NCBI GenBank assembly: GCA_018304545.1
Contig: JAGVVZ010000005.1
Span: forward strand, 23,707 to 87,706
DNA from: Candidatus Aenigmatarchaeota archaeon
GTDB taxonomy: Archaea > Aenigmatarchaeota > Aenigmatarchaeia > CG10238-14
Direction: 5' to 3'
Length of the DNA stretch: 64,000 nt
How positions within the stretch are numbered: the stretch's first letter is position 1; each line of letters opens with the position of its first letter. This document shows, in pieces, positions 16,906 through 25,647 of the stretch. Below the pieces are notes generated by a model that worked only from the letters and a program-made list of their open reading frames with translations, made no database searches and was not told where the DNA came from. Position numbers and translations under genes: made by a program.

Positions 16906-17518
16906 CTGTTGTATCTGGTTTAGGTGTACATGTTTCTGCTGTATTTCCGGAGCAACACCCACCGATTTTATTTTTTCTTAGGTAGTAGTATTCTAAATTA
17001 AATAGCCCGCATATTTGCTGTGCATAATTACATTCCAAATCATCGTAGTTTTCTTCCACTCTGTTTATTTTATCTTCAAGTTGTCTTAAACTTAATTTTG
17101 TTTGTGTTAAACTGCTAGTTATTTCAGCTACTTGTGAATTACAGACGCCAAGCTCCGAATCTGTTTTTTCTAATTCATTTTTCGTATTTGTGTATTGCGA
17201 TTTTACGCTATCTCTCTCTGTTGTACAAGTACTTAGTTGAGATTCTGAAGTTGCTAAATTACTTTCCAGTGCTTGATTTTGCTTTTCCAAAACCATGATT
17301 TTTGACTGGGTTTCCACAACTCTTGCTGTATATGTAGTATATCCTGTGTAAGTAAGCCCACCTATCGCCAAAATAGCAACTAAAACTAGCACGAGACTCC
17401 ATTTATTCTCTTTAAAACTCCTAGAATTGACTCCTTTCCAGAATTCTTGGTATTTTTCCTTTATTTTATCTATAGCTTCCGCGAGCTTATTCTTCTTCTC
17501 TTCGTAAGGCTCATACAT
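16880..17518 (-). CDS. Membrane-anchored coiled-coil protein with Cys-rich tail
   Basis: The 212-residue protein has a charged cytoplasmic N-terminus and one transmembrane helix at about residues 42-60. A coiled coil of about 95 residues follows ('TQSKIMVLEKQNQALESNL' and on). The C-terminal 45 residues hold several cysteines, including a CC pair, suggesting an extracytoplasmic disulfide-bonded tip. The topology resembles a stalk projecting from the membrane. It lies upstream of rpoL on the same strand with no evident functional link. Unknown family. Confidence 0.7.
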   Translation of the reverse strand: MYEPYEEKKNKLAEAIDKIKEKYQEFWKGVNSRSFKENKWSLVLVLVAILAIGGLTYTGYTTYTARVVETQSKIMVLEKQNQALESNLATSESQLSTCTTERDSVKSQYTNTKNELEKTDSELGVCNSQVAEITSSLTQTKLSLRQLEDKINRVEENYDDLECNYAQQICGLFNLEYYYLRKNKIGGCCSGNTAETCTPKPDTTVTIKQISC

Positions 17519-17556
17519 TTTGATCTAACATAATTTGTAGTTTTAATACTAAATAA

Positions 17557-17835
17557 TTATTTTTTTAATGAACTTTCTAGTTCTTTCTTGAGTTCTTTTA
17601 GATTTGATTGCAGTCTTTTTATAGACTCTTGTAACGCTTTTTGTGGCTTTCCTTCCTTTGTTTTGACGAAAATTTTAGGTTCAGCCATGTAAGGATGTTC
17701 TTTTATACTGGCCGCTTCTTCGACATTTTTGTCATTCCACAACTCTTCTCTGATAAGATTAGCAAAACCTATTGTATCGCCTTTAAGTTCAATTAAAAGC
17801 ATGTTTTTCTCTTCCTTTAATATATTAATTTCCAT
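17557..17835 (-). CDS. rpoL: DNA-directed RNA polymerase subunit L
   Basis: This 92-residue Rpb11-type subunit heterodimerises with subunit D during RNA polymerase assembly. The conserved alpha-motif region reads 'LLIELKGDTIGFANLIREEL' and 'ASIKEHPYMAEPKIFVKT'. It ends in the usual charged C-terminal helix. The length is normal. Confidence 0.93.
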   Translation of the reverse strand: MEINILKEEKNMLLIELKGDTIGFANLIREELWNDKNVEEAASIKEHPYMAEPKIFVKTKEGKPQKALQESIKRLQSNLKELKKELESSLKK

Positions 17836-17855
17836 GATTTCACCAGTTTAAACAT

Positions 17856-18734
17856 TTAAAGTACTGTAAATTTATAAGTTGTAATATTTATAACCTTTCT
17901 CTTCATGTACCGATAGATCTTCCACGATTTGCCTATCCTGTTTTTGGCAAATAAAACCAACAATATTAACAAAAACAACGTTAGAACAGCTTTTATTATG
18001 GAATATTCGTTAATGCCTGCAGTGTTTCCTGTTATTGGTAGATTTTCGTAATTTCCTTCGGTCAAGTTCAGCTTTCTGGATATAGAAGAATCTGTTTTTT
18101 TCAAAACTTCTAGAATGTCATCATATGCAAAGGTTATTTGAACATTATATGAATTTTCACATTTTCTAACAGCTTTAGTTAATTTTTTGCAAGGAAAATA
18201 AACATCGCAATTTACAGAAACCTCCCAATTCTTTTCATTACTTTTTAATTTATTATTTATATGTTCTTCGAATGGGGCATGACATTTGTAATAATCCTCT
18301 CCCATTATTTGATGAACTGGAACGAAGGAATCAGTCATATAATGAGTAGATACACCAATATAAAACGAAAAATTGCTGGCCGTGGCATTTTTTATAGCCT
18401 CGTCAAATTTAATTAAAGCGGGACAATCAAAATATTCCTCGCCAGTACAGTCTTCAATATCTTTGAAATAAGGTAGATTGCCAGGATCTATATCTGAAAT
18501 ATTTATTTCTTTACATTCTTTGCTTACATAACAATGATGATCTTTCTGGTCGTCATATTCTTTATCAGGTGCAATACACCCTCTTAAAAATTCTTCTTCA
18601 TCTACAATCATTTTTTTTAAGTCTTGATTATTTTCATATAATTTTTTGCATAACCATTCATGTGTTTTATAACCCCACGAATGCGCAGAGGGTATAAGTA
18701 AGATTACAATCATAAACATTATGAGGAATTTCAT
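17856..18734 (-). CDS. Exported zinc-dependent phospholipase C/S1-P1 nuclease-like protein with C-terminal membrane anchor
   Basis: Starting at ATG 18734, residues 1-20 form a signal peptide ending before SWGYKTHEWLC. In this superfamily an N-terminal tryptophan and nearby histidine bind zinc. Further ligand-like motifs are 'HYMTDSFVPVHQI' and 'CHAPFEEHI', giving the expected His/Asp/Glu set of a trinuclear site. A transmembrane helix near the C-terminus (about residues 250-270) and a basic tail would anchor the catalytic domain outside the cell. Whether it cleaves phospholipids or nucleic acids is not determined. Confidence 0.82.
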   Translation of the reverse strand: MKFLIMFMIVILLIPSAHSWGYKTHEWLCKKLYENNQDLKKMIVDEEEFLRGCIAPDKEYDDQKDHHCYVSKECKEINISDIDPGNLPYFKDIEDCTGEEYFDCPALIKFDEAIKNATASNFSFYIGVSTHYMTDSFVPVHQIMGEDYYKCHAPFEEHINNKLKSNEKNWEVSVNCDVYFPCKKLTKAVRKCENSYNVQITFAYDDILEVLKKTDSSISRKLNLTEGNYENLPITGNTAGINEYSIIKAVLTLFLLILLVLFAKNRIGKSWKIYRYMKRKVINITTYKFTVL

Positions 18735-18752
18735 TTCAATTAATTCCAATTA

Positions 18753-19640
18753 CTAAAATAAATCTTCATCATCCATACGTGGACAAACCATGTTTACCAC
18801 ACAATCAAATTTCATTCCAATTATTTTTTCTTTTGATATAGTGTCAAATGCGAGTATATGAACTTCCTTCCCCTCTTTCTCTAAAGATTTTTTTAATCTC
18901 ATGGCTTCTTCTATTCTATTTTGTCCCTGTTTCCAAGAAACAGTTATCCCAATCGTTCTAGCTTCTTTCAACTTAACATCATGCCACGCTTTCTTTTTCA
19001 TATAAGTTTTCTTTTCTTTTTGAAAATCTATTATTTCATTTTTTTCCAAATCCAAAGAAAATGTTGGAATATCTGTAGTTAAAGCAACACCTAATGGATG
19101 AAATCTACCGGCTCCGATATACATGAAACAATCGATTTTATCTTTCAGTGTTGTTGCAGCAAATATTCTGCATCCCAGAACCTGACCTTCATATTTTTGA
19201 GACTTGTGAGTAAACACGTTTTTTTCATTTTTTTCCAAAAAATTTTTAACTTTTAGCATGGCTGGCATATATTGAATACTTGTAAACAATCCAATATTTT
19301 TATAATTGTTTAATTTTTCTAAATTCTTCTTTAGTGCTGGAATTGGATTTACATCAAAAAAGTAGTCCCAATAAATTACTGGTAATTCAGATTTTACACC
19401 AAAATCGCTATGACCTATATGTAGTATCATATCGCACCCCAAACGTTTTCCTTCAAAATCTCTGATGTCACATGCTCCAAAAACAGGTTCAACATTTAGA
19501 ATCAGATCAAATCCTTCTTTTTCCAGAACCTTTGCTATTTCCAGAATTTTCATTTTTAATCCTTCAGGAAATTGAACCATAATTCGTTTAGCTTTTAGTA
19601 ATTTCAACTTGCTAATTATGTTTTTTGTGTCTATTCTCAT
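18753..19640 (-). CDS. dph2: Diphthamide biosynthesis radical-SAM-like enzyme Dph2
   Basis: This [4Fe-4S] enzyme transfers 3-amino-3-carboxypropyl from SAM to the EF2 histidine, the first step of diphthamide synthesis. The three cluster cysteines sit in GACDIRD (near residue 55), QVLGCR (near 155) and VNMVCPRM (near 285). The C-terminus stops about ten residues after the third cysteine, shorter than the usual 320-340-residue enzyme, but all ligands are present. Diphthine synthase, which acts next, is at 5175-5942. Confidence 0.93.
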   Translation of the reverse strand: MRIDTKNIISKLKLLKAKRIMVQFPEGLKMKILEIAKVLEKEGFDLILNVEPVFGACDIRDFEGKRLGCDMILHIGHSDFGVKSELPVIYWDYFFDVNPIPALKKNLEKLNNYKNIGLFTSIQYMPAMLKVKNFLEKNEKNVFTHKSQKYEGQVLGCRIFAATTLKDKIDCFMYIGAGRFHPLGVALTTDIPTFSLDLEKNEIIDFQKEKKTYMKKKAWHDVKLKEARTIGITVSWKQGQNRIEEAMRLKKSLEKEGKEVHILAFDTISKEKIIGMKFDCVVNMVCPRMDDEDLF

Positions 19641-19679
19641 TAGATAACCTTTAATTTTATAAAAAGTAGAAGACTTATA

Positions 19680-20861
19680 ATGCTTTCTGATATTAGAAAA
19701 ATGTACCTATTTGGATTTTTTAGGAATTTCTTCTTAATTGGTGCTATATCTGTACCATTCTTTTTGGAATGGGGAAAACTTAATTACACCCAAATGTTTA
19801 TTCTCCAATCATGGTTTTCTTTCTGGCTTTTTATTCTTGAAATTCCCACCGGCGCGATTGCAGATAGATTTGGGAGAAAAACATCAATTGTACTTGGTGG
19901 TTTTATTGCCTCCGTTGGAATTTTTATTTATTCTTTAGTCCCGAATTTTATGCTTTTTCTTATAGCTGAATTTTTAGCAGCTTTGGGTGGTGCACTCATA
20001 TCTGGTGCAGATAGAGCTTTGATTTATGATAAATTAAAACAAATGAAACAGGTAAAACAGGCCAAATATGTGTTTTCCAATTATACAATAGCAAACACAT
20101 TGGGAGTTATAGTAGCTTTACCTTTGGGTTCTTATATTGCAGGTTCAATGATATGGGCGCATCCTAGTAATTACTCTTTTGTGATGGCATACAATTCTAT
20201 ACCACTATTTTTTTCGTCTATCGTGGCGTTATTTGTAAAAGAACCAAAAAAATCCACGAAAATCAATGAAAACTATTTCTTAATTGCTAAAAAAGGATTA
20301 GAGTATTTTATTAATCATAAAATTTTGAGGACATTAGCATTGGATCTGATTCTAATATCAGCCATGACATTTTACATTTATTGGCTATATCAGCCATTAT
20401 TGAAAAACGTGGGTGTAGATGTAAAATATTTTGGTTTTGTTGGTGCAGCGTTTAATATATTTGAAATAATATTACTTAGGAATTTGAAATTTATAGAAAA
20501 ACATTTCAACAATAGAAATATTATTTTTTTAACAGCAGCCATACCAGGATTAATGTATGTGCTTTTGGGTTTTTTCCAGAACATAATACTTCTAATCTTT
20601 GGACTGCTTCTGATTGTTGGATTTAAAGAGTTAAGAAGACCGATATTCGAACACTACATAAATAAATTGATACCCAATAAACAAAGAGCCACAATTTTAT
20701 CTTCTATTTCTATGTTAGAACGTATGGTTATAGCAGTGGTTTATCCAATCGTCGGTATTTTAACTGATTATTCACTAAATTTTGCATTAATAATTTTAGG
20801 AACACTTACCCTTGTTCTAACATTTTTATCAAGAGTCACAAAAGAAATGTTCGATGGATGA
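19680..20861 (+). CDS. Major facilitator superfamily transporter
   Basis: This 393-residue protein has about twelve transmembrane helices. The loop between helices 2 and 3 has 'GAIADRFGRKTSIVLGG', the MFS motif A (G...DR.GR). Acidic and aromatic residues in helix 1 are typical of drug/metabolite exporters of the ADP-forming or multidrug type, but the substrate cannot be read. It ends exactly where the convergent rhomboid gene ends. Confidence 0.88.
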   Translation: MLSDIRKMYLFGFFRNFFLIGAISVPFFLEWGKLNYTQMFILQSWFSFWLFILEIPTGAIADRFGRKTSIVLGGFIASVGIFIYSLVPNFMLFLIAEFLAALGGALISGADRALIYDKLKQMKQVKQAKYVFSNYTIANTLGVIVALPLGSYIAGSMIWAHPSNYSFVMAYNSIPLFFSSIVALFVKEPKKSTKINENYFLIAKKGLEYFINHKILRTLALDLILISAMTFYIYWLYQPLLKNVGVDVKYFGFVGAAFNIFEIILLRNLKFIEKHFNNRNIIFLTAAIPGLMYVLLGFFQNIILLIFGLLLIVGFKELRRPIFEHYINKLIPNKQRATILSSISMLERMVIAVVYPIVGILTDYSLNFALIILGTLTLVLTFLSRVTKEMFDG

Positions 20862-21527
20862 TTATTTGATGAAGCTCATAATAACGTATTTTATAATATA
20901 AGGAAAAATTATCACGAGAATTAAAGCCAGTAAGAATATAACAATCTTGTTTATTCTGCCTTTAACCCATATCAACCCAAAAATTGATCCTATTAACATA
21001 CCAAACAGATGAACAGGATATGCAATCTGAGAAGGCGCGAATAAGTTCATGTATTGGGTGATGAAATAAAAAGCCCCAGAAATTACAAACGGAATCGGGA
21101 TAAATGTGGGGAAAGATACAAATTTACCTGGCGAATAAAAAGTTCCTAAGCCTATTACTGCTGATATAGCTCCAGAAGCCCCAACACCCATAGATTCAGG
21201 AGAAAAAAATAGTGGAACCATCATTATAAGGTTTGATCCCACCCCACCTATGGTATATACAATAAAATACTTTAAGCCATTTATTTTTTTTTCAATAGCA
21301 CTTCCTAATATGAACAATGCCAACATATTGAAGGCTAGGTGTAAAAAATTGGCGTGTAAGAACATTGAAGTTATTATTCGGTAGTGTTCGCCATGTAAAA
21401 ATTTAATTGGATTAAATGCATATGAGCTAATTATATTTTCAAAATCTGTTAATGAATAGAAAAAACCCAATACATTTATTAGAATTAGTGATAAAGTCAG
21501 CTTCATATTAAAGATAAACGTTTTCAT
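20862..21527 (-). CDS. Rhomboid-family intramembrane serine protease
   Basis: The six-helix membrane protein of 221 residues has the catalytic serine in GVGASGAISAVIG (about residue 119) and the catalytic histidine in 'AYPVHLFGMLIG' (about residue 173). The L1-loop signature 'HGEHYRIITSMFLHANFLHLAFNM' region is present near residues 45-68. Helix 6 carries the GxxxG-like 'GMLIGSIFG'. Probably active. It is convergent with the MFS gene. Confidence 0.92.
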   Translation of the reverse strand: MKTFIFNMKLTLSLILINVLGFFYSLTDFENIISSYAFNPIKFLHGEHYRIITSMFLHANFLHLAFNMLALFILGSAIEKKINGLKYFIVYTIGGVGSNLIMMVPLFFSPESMGVGASGAISAVIGLGTFYSPGKFVSFPTFIPIPFVISGAFYFITQYMNLFAPSQIAYPVHLFGMLIGSIFGLIWVKGRINKIVIFLLALILVIIFPYIIKYVIMSFIK

Positions 21528-21543
21528 TAATAAAATAAATTTA

Positions 21544-21810
21544 ATGTCAAGTATATCTTGGAGAACTGAAAGGAAAGGCTACTGGTTTTTCAAAGAAGGA
21601 AAAATTCTGAGAGAAGCAGATACAGATAAAAGAACACACTTTAGCATAAATGGTGATAATGATAAGTATTCCGTGATTTATGACAAAATTAAAAAACAGT
21701 GGAGTTGCGATTGTCAATTTTTTTCTTTAAAATTAAAAAAATGTTCTCATGTAATTGCTTGTGAATATTTACAAAAAGAAGAGAGTAATTTAAATAAAGA
21801 AAGGATGTGA
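21544..21810 (+). CDS. SWIM zinc-finger protein
   Basis: The 88-residue protein is almost only a SWIM domain. The ligands are CDC at about residues 57-59 and KCSHVIA at about 71-77 (CxC...CxH). SWIM fingers bind DNA or protein, and small archaeal ones are common. The stop lies four bases before the ATG of a TGS-domain GTPase, so the two are probably cotranscribed and coupled. Partner unknown. Confidence 0.85.
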   Translation: MSSISWRTERKGYWFFKEGKILREADTDKRTHFSINGDNDKYSVIYDKIKKQWSCDCQFFSLKLKKCSHVIACEYLQKEESNLNKERM

Positions 21811-21814
21811 TTGT

Positions 21815-22642
21815 ATGCCTGTTAACGCTTCAATAGAATATTACAAAGCTGAAGAAGACTATAAATCTGCGAAAACAAGAGAGGAAAAAATAAGATGCTT
21901 GGAAGAAATGATAAGATTGCTGCCAAAACACAAATCAAGTGAGCATGTTCTGGCCGAACTAAAAAAAAGACTGGCGAAATTAAAATCACAAAAAGAAGCT
22001 AAAACAGGAAGATCCGCATTTACATTTAAAAAAGAAGGTGTAGGGACTGTGTGTTTGATTGGCATGCCAAATTCTGGTAAAAGCACACTTTTAAAAAAAA
22101 TAACAGGAGTGGATATTGAAATTTCTGATTACCCGTACACAACAACTAAACCTGAAATCGGCATGCTAAAATTTGAAGATGTAAGAATACAAATTGTAGA
22201 AATACCTTCCACATTTGATTCCGAATGGATGAGTATAGCTCATAATTCTGATCTTGTTATAAGAGTTATAGATGGTAATGAAAATTTGACTTCTCAAAGA
22301 GTGGAAATTTCTGAAATTCTGAAAAAAAACAGAATAAAAATTAAAACAATAAAAATTATTGGAAAAAGACCTGTCGATATTGAAAAGTTAAAAATGGAAA
22401 TTTGGAAAAATTTAGGTAGGATAAGAGTTTATACAAAAACTCAAAACAAACCACCAGAGAAAACTCCAATAGTTTTGAAAAGAGGTTCCACAATTTATGA
22501 CGTCGTAAAACAGGTTCATAAAGAATTTTTAAAACATTTCAGATTCGCAAGAATTTGGGGAAAGTCAGTTAAATTTCCTGGAGCTACAGTTGGCTTAGAT
22601 TATAAACTGGAAGATAAAGACATAGTACAAATTTTTTCGTGA
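21815..22642 (+). CDS. Degenerate DRG/Obg-like GTPase with C-terminal TGS domain
   Basis: Residues 1-65 form the helical N-terminal region of archaeal DRG-type GTPases ('LLPKHKSSEHVLAELKKRL'). The P-loop GMPNSGKSTLL is intact near residue 78 and G2 is in 'YPYTTTKPEIGML'. The G3 DxPG is replaced by EIPS and no NKxD G4 motif is visible (IIGKRPVD lies there), so guanine specificity may be lost. Residues about 205-275 are a complete TGS domain. At 275 residues it is about 90 shorter than DRG. Likely ribosome-associated by family analogy. Confidence 0.8.
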   Translation: MPVNASIEYYKAEEDYKSAKTREEKIRCLEEMIRLLPKHKSSEHVLAELKKRLAKLKSQKEAKTGRSAFTFKKEGVGTVCLIGMPNSGKSTLLKKITGVDIEISDYPYTTTKPEIGMLKFEDVRIQIVEIPSTFDSEWMSIAHNSDLVIRVIDGNENLTSQRVEISEILKKNRIKIKTIKIIGKRPVDIEKLKMEIWKNLGRIRVYTKTQNKPPEKTPIVLKRGSTIYDVVKQVHKEFLKHFRFARIWGKSVKFPGATVGLDYKLEDKDIVQIFS

Positions 22643-22679
22643 ATACAAAACATTTATCCTTTTCTTTACTATATAATTT

Positions 22680-23087
22680 ATGCAAAAAATTTTTGTTGCG
22701 TTTCATTCAATTATAGAGAAAGATGGAAAAATATTAGTTTTGAAGAGATCCTCTAAAGATCCATTTAGCGCTGACTGTTGGGATCTGCCTGGTGGTGTAA
22801 TGAATTTTGGTGAAGAAGTTGTGGCTGCTTTAAAGAGAGAAGTTAAAGAAGAGTGTGGTCTAGAAATTGAAACCTTAAGCCCAATGGATGTTTCTACCAG
22901 AATAGATAATGAAGAACAATATGTTGCAGTGACATTCATTTGTGAATACAAGTCCGGGACAGTAAAGTTAAGTAAAGATCATTCTGAATTCAAATGGGTT
23001 GATGCTAAAAAAGTTCCCGATTTAGAGGATTTAAATTGGGTACTAGAAAAAGCGATATATCCATACATAGAGTTTACATCTATATAA
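22680..23087 (+). CDS. Nudix hydrolase, copy 1
   Basis: The Nudix box GGVMNFGEEVVAALKREV continuing into EECGLEI matches GX5EX7REUXEEXGU completely. The 135-residue length is a single Nudix fold. It would hydrolyse a nucleoside diphosphate linked to another group; substrate unknown. The following gene is a close paralog with the same layout, so this is a tandem duplication. Confidence 0.9.
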   Translation: MQKIFVAFHSIIEKDGKILVLKRSSKDPFSADCWDLPGGVMNFGEEVVAALKREVKEECGLEIETLSPMDVSTRIDNEEQYVAVTFICEYKSGTVKLSKDHSEFKWVDAKKVPDLEDLNWVLEKAIYPYIEFTSI

Positions 23088-23108
23088 CTAATATGATAAA
23101 TTATTTTT

Positions 23109-23507
23109 ATGACTATAGTTGCTGTTTGTTCTATAATAAGAAAAAATAATAAAATACTTATAACTCAAAGATCAGAGGATGATGTTTATCCTAATTTATG
23201 GGATTTACCTGGTGGACAATTAAATCATGGAGAAGACGTTATAATTGGTGTTAAAAGAGAGATCAAAGAAGAATGTGCTTTAGATGTATTTGTATTATAT
23301 CCGATAGATGTTGCAAGCAAAATATTTGGCGGAAAACATATAATTCTTATAACTTATTTAAGCGACTATAAATCCGGTGAGATTAAACTCAGTAAAGAGC
23401 ATCAAAACTTTAAGTGGATATATCCAAGAACAGCTGCTAAAATGAAAAATTTAACATCTTTAACTAAGCATGCCATTAATGCGTATTTGAAATCTCTTTC
23501 TACTTAA
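23109..23507 (+). CDS. Nudix hydrolase, copy 2
   Basis: The box GGQLNHGEDVIIGVKREI plus EECALDV keeps every catalytic glutamate; the glycine before the last hydrophobic position is an alanine. The second half (KSGEIKLSKEHQNFKW) mirrors copy 1 (KSGTVKLSKDHSEFKW). The 132-residue protein ends in a helix ending 'HAINAYLKSL'. Its stop abuts the stop of the convergent decarboxylase gene. Substrate unknown. Confidence 0.88.
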   Translation: MTIVAVCSIIRKNNKILITQRSEDDVYPNLWDLPGGQLNHGEDVIIGVKREIKEECALDVFVLYPIDVASKIFGGKHIILITYLSDYKSGEIKLSKEHQNFKWIYPRTAAKMKNLTSLTKHAINAYLKSLST

Positions 23508-24539
23508 TTATTTTATTATTACTACATCCAATTTTTGTAAATTGCAGAAATCTGTTGAAAAATTGTAAGCTCCGGCATTTAGAAAAACTATTTTGTTCCC
23601 TATTTTAGGATTTTTGAGTTTTACGTCATATCTAAAAATATCCATTGAACACGGTGTACATCCTTTTATAACGAATTGTTTGCCTTCTTCTAATTCGTCT
23701 TCAACTAATAATTTTGTGGGTATTAGAAGTGTATCAAGTGCTCCATTATAGATCGAAGCATCAACAACAATATTATTGTCGTATATTGTTAGTATTTCAG
23801 TTTCAAGTTTTGTTGAGGGGCCAGCTAAAAACCTTCCTGGTTCTATAATAGTTTTTATTCCGTAATTATCCATGAGCCAGTTTTTCAATTCCACAATTTT
23901 TTCAAAAATAAATTTGGCATTCCTATCACTTGAGTTTTTGTATTCTATAGGTATACCGCCACCAATGTTTACGACATTTATTTTTTCAATTGTCTCTTTT
24001 TTCAATAGTTGTGATAATTCTTCTTTTAACGACCATTCGCTTGTATTCTGCGTTTTTCTATGAAAATGAATTCCTAGCTTGTCAATTTTTTTATTATTCC
24101 TTAATTTTGGTATTAAATCATTAATTTCATCTGAACTCATTCCAAACACAAAATATTTTCCTGTGTGTATTGTATACTCTTTTAGTTTCATTCTTAACAG
24201 AAGGTTGATTTTTATATTAATTTTATCTATATAATTTATCAAAGTTTCCAAATCTTTCTCATTATCGACAACAAAATTTCTTATACCCATTTTTAGGATT
24301 TCGTTTAGTCTATCGTTATTCCAGGCTTGTGCTAGAAACCAAATTCTGCTTTTGTCTTTGATAAAGTGCAATGACTCCATCATATGTATACTGAAAAATG
24401 ACTCCGTATTGTCTTCTAATATATGAGCTATCTCCGGTAAAGTTTTCAAACTGTAAGAAATATCTAATCCTAAATCTTTCAGGATTTTATATTGACTCAA
24501 TAATTTAGATTTACTTACAATAAATCTAGATTTTGTCAT
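23508..24539 (-). CDS. PLP-dependent decarboxylase, alanine-racemase fold (ornithine/diaminopimelate/carboxynorspermidine type)
   Basis: The PLP lysine is in ISYSLKTLPE near residue 32. A PLP-phosphate loop reads NIGGGIPIEY near 192, IIEPGRFLAG lies near 237, and the active-site cysteine segment is GCTPCSMDIF near 296. At 343 residues it is shorter than LysA. The start overlaps the stop of deoxyhypusine synthase (ATGA). Hypusine synthesis consumes spermidine, so this gene may make a polyamine precursor. That link is contextual inference; the substrate is not readable. Confidence 0.82.
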   Translation of the reverse strand: MTKSRFIVSKSKLLSQYKILKDLGLDISYSLKTLPEIAHILEDNTESFFSIHMMESLHFIKDKSRIWFLAQAWNNDRLNEILKMGIRNFVVDNEKDLETLINYIDKINIKINLLLRMKLKEYTIHTGKYFVFGMSSDEINDLIPKLRNNKKIDKLGIHFHRKTQNTSEWSLKEELSQLLKKETIEKINVVNIGGGIPIEYKNSSDRNAKFIFEKIVELKNWLMDNYGIKTIIEPGRFLAGPSTKLETEILTIYDNNIVVDASIYNGALDTLLIPTKLLVEDELEEGKQFVIKGCTPCSMDIFRYDVKLKNPKIGNKIVFLNAGAYNFSTDFCNLQKLDVVIIK

Positions 24540-25474
24540 TTTATCAATTCCTCTTCGGATAAAACATCCAATGCTGCCATCATTGTTAGAGGGAAGAACA
24601 CACTAACATCACCTATAACTGTTACGGCATCTGCGTTATCTTTTATTTTGCCCCAACTTTTTGCTTCTCTTGTTGTTGCTCCGCTCATACTGCCAGAGTA
24701 CTCTCTTGCAGTTGTCATATAAACAGCATAGTCAGCTCCACCGTTTATTAATGTTCCAAGAATAGCATGGTGTTTAGATACGCCACCACCTAAAGCAATT
24801 ATACCTTTTTTGTCATCGTGTGTTGAACTGAAAATTAAATTGGAGAAATCTTTAACAACATCTATCATGAAATCTTGGTGATCTTGTTGGAATAAAAATA
24901 AATGAAAGCCAAATGCGCCATCTGTTATAGCAGGACAAAATATTGGAACATTCTTTTTTGCAGCTTGGTATAAAATAGAATTTTCATTGTTTAGCATTAG
25001 TCCAATCTCTCTTAGCAACTCACTAACAGAATATCTGTTTTTTTTCTCATAGAGTTTTTTCAACACGTCTTTTATATACGCTTCAAATTTTTCATAACTT
25101 TCATTTTTGATAAACAAATTGCCTACTCTGTTCATTCCCTTTTCATGAGACGCGACATCGTCTGCAGAATAACTTCCAATAATAAAATCTTCTCCGATGG
25201 CTTTCATTATATCTTCTTCTACACTTCCAACCGTTGTTATTAACGTATCAACCATACCAAGCTCAATTAACTGTGCAAAAAACCCTCTCAGCCCCGAAGT
25301 TGCCATGTTTGATGTAAACGTGAGATATATTTTGGCCTTTTCTCTCTTCATTTTTATTATGCATTCTGTAGCTTTGCCTAATTCGACTCCTTGAAATCCG
25401 CAACTACTTAAATCCTTAACAAGATCTGTTATTTTCTTTCCTTTTATCCATTTGATATCTTTTACTAAAGTCAA
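24536..25474 (-). CDS. dys: Deoxyhypusine synthase
   Basis: This NAD-dependent enzyme transfers the aminobutyl group of spermidine to a lysine of aIF5A. The active-site block IALGGGVSKHHAILG contains the catalytic lysine, and 'GGADYAVYMTTAREYSGSMS' followed by AKSWGKI is diagnostic. At 312 residues it has the usual archaeal length. The start is a TTG at 25474 with GGTGAT just upstream; no in-frame ATG is available. It is followed by an overlapping PLP decarboxylase gene. Confidence 0.95.
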   Translation of the reverse strand: MTLVKDIKWIKGKKITDLVKDLSSCGFQGVELGKATECIIKMKREKAKIYLTFTSNMATSGLRGFFAQLIELGMVDTLITTVGSVEEDIMKAIGEDFIIGSYSADDVASHEKGMNRVGNLFIKNESYEKFEAYIKDVLKKLYEKKNRYSVSELLREIGLMLNNENSILYQAAKKNVPIFCPAITDGAFGFHLFLFQQDHQDFMIDVVKDFSNLIFSSTHDDKKGIIALGGGVSKHHAILGTLINGGADYAVYMTTAREYSGSMSGATTREAKSWGKIKDNADAVTVIGDVSVFFPLTMMAALDVLSEEELIK

Positions 25475-25618
25475 TCTATCACCATTTTAGAAATTTAGAA
25501 TAGATATTAGCGAAATCTGATATTCAGAAAACTTAGGGAGTTTTTATTATAATCATTCTAGAAATATAGAAACATATAAGTTTAAAACCTTTACTTTGGT
25601 GCCACGTTTTACTAACTG

Positions 25619-25626
25619 ATTTATAA
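25619..25626 (+). promoter_or_regulatory. TATA-like promoter element of argS
   Basis: TTTATAAT lies about 22-29 nt upstream of the argS ATG (25648) in the divergent region with deoxyhypusine synthase. The spacing suggests a leaderless or nearly leaderless transcript. Confidence 0.5.
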
Positions 25627-25647
25627 TTTGAATAATAAAGTGTTATT

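Noticed and set aside
22680..23507. Tandem Nudix genes as a specialised system
   Set aside because: They are an ordinary local duplication of a very common hydrolase with all catalytic residues; noted in the annotation but not treated as a special finding.
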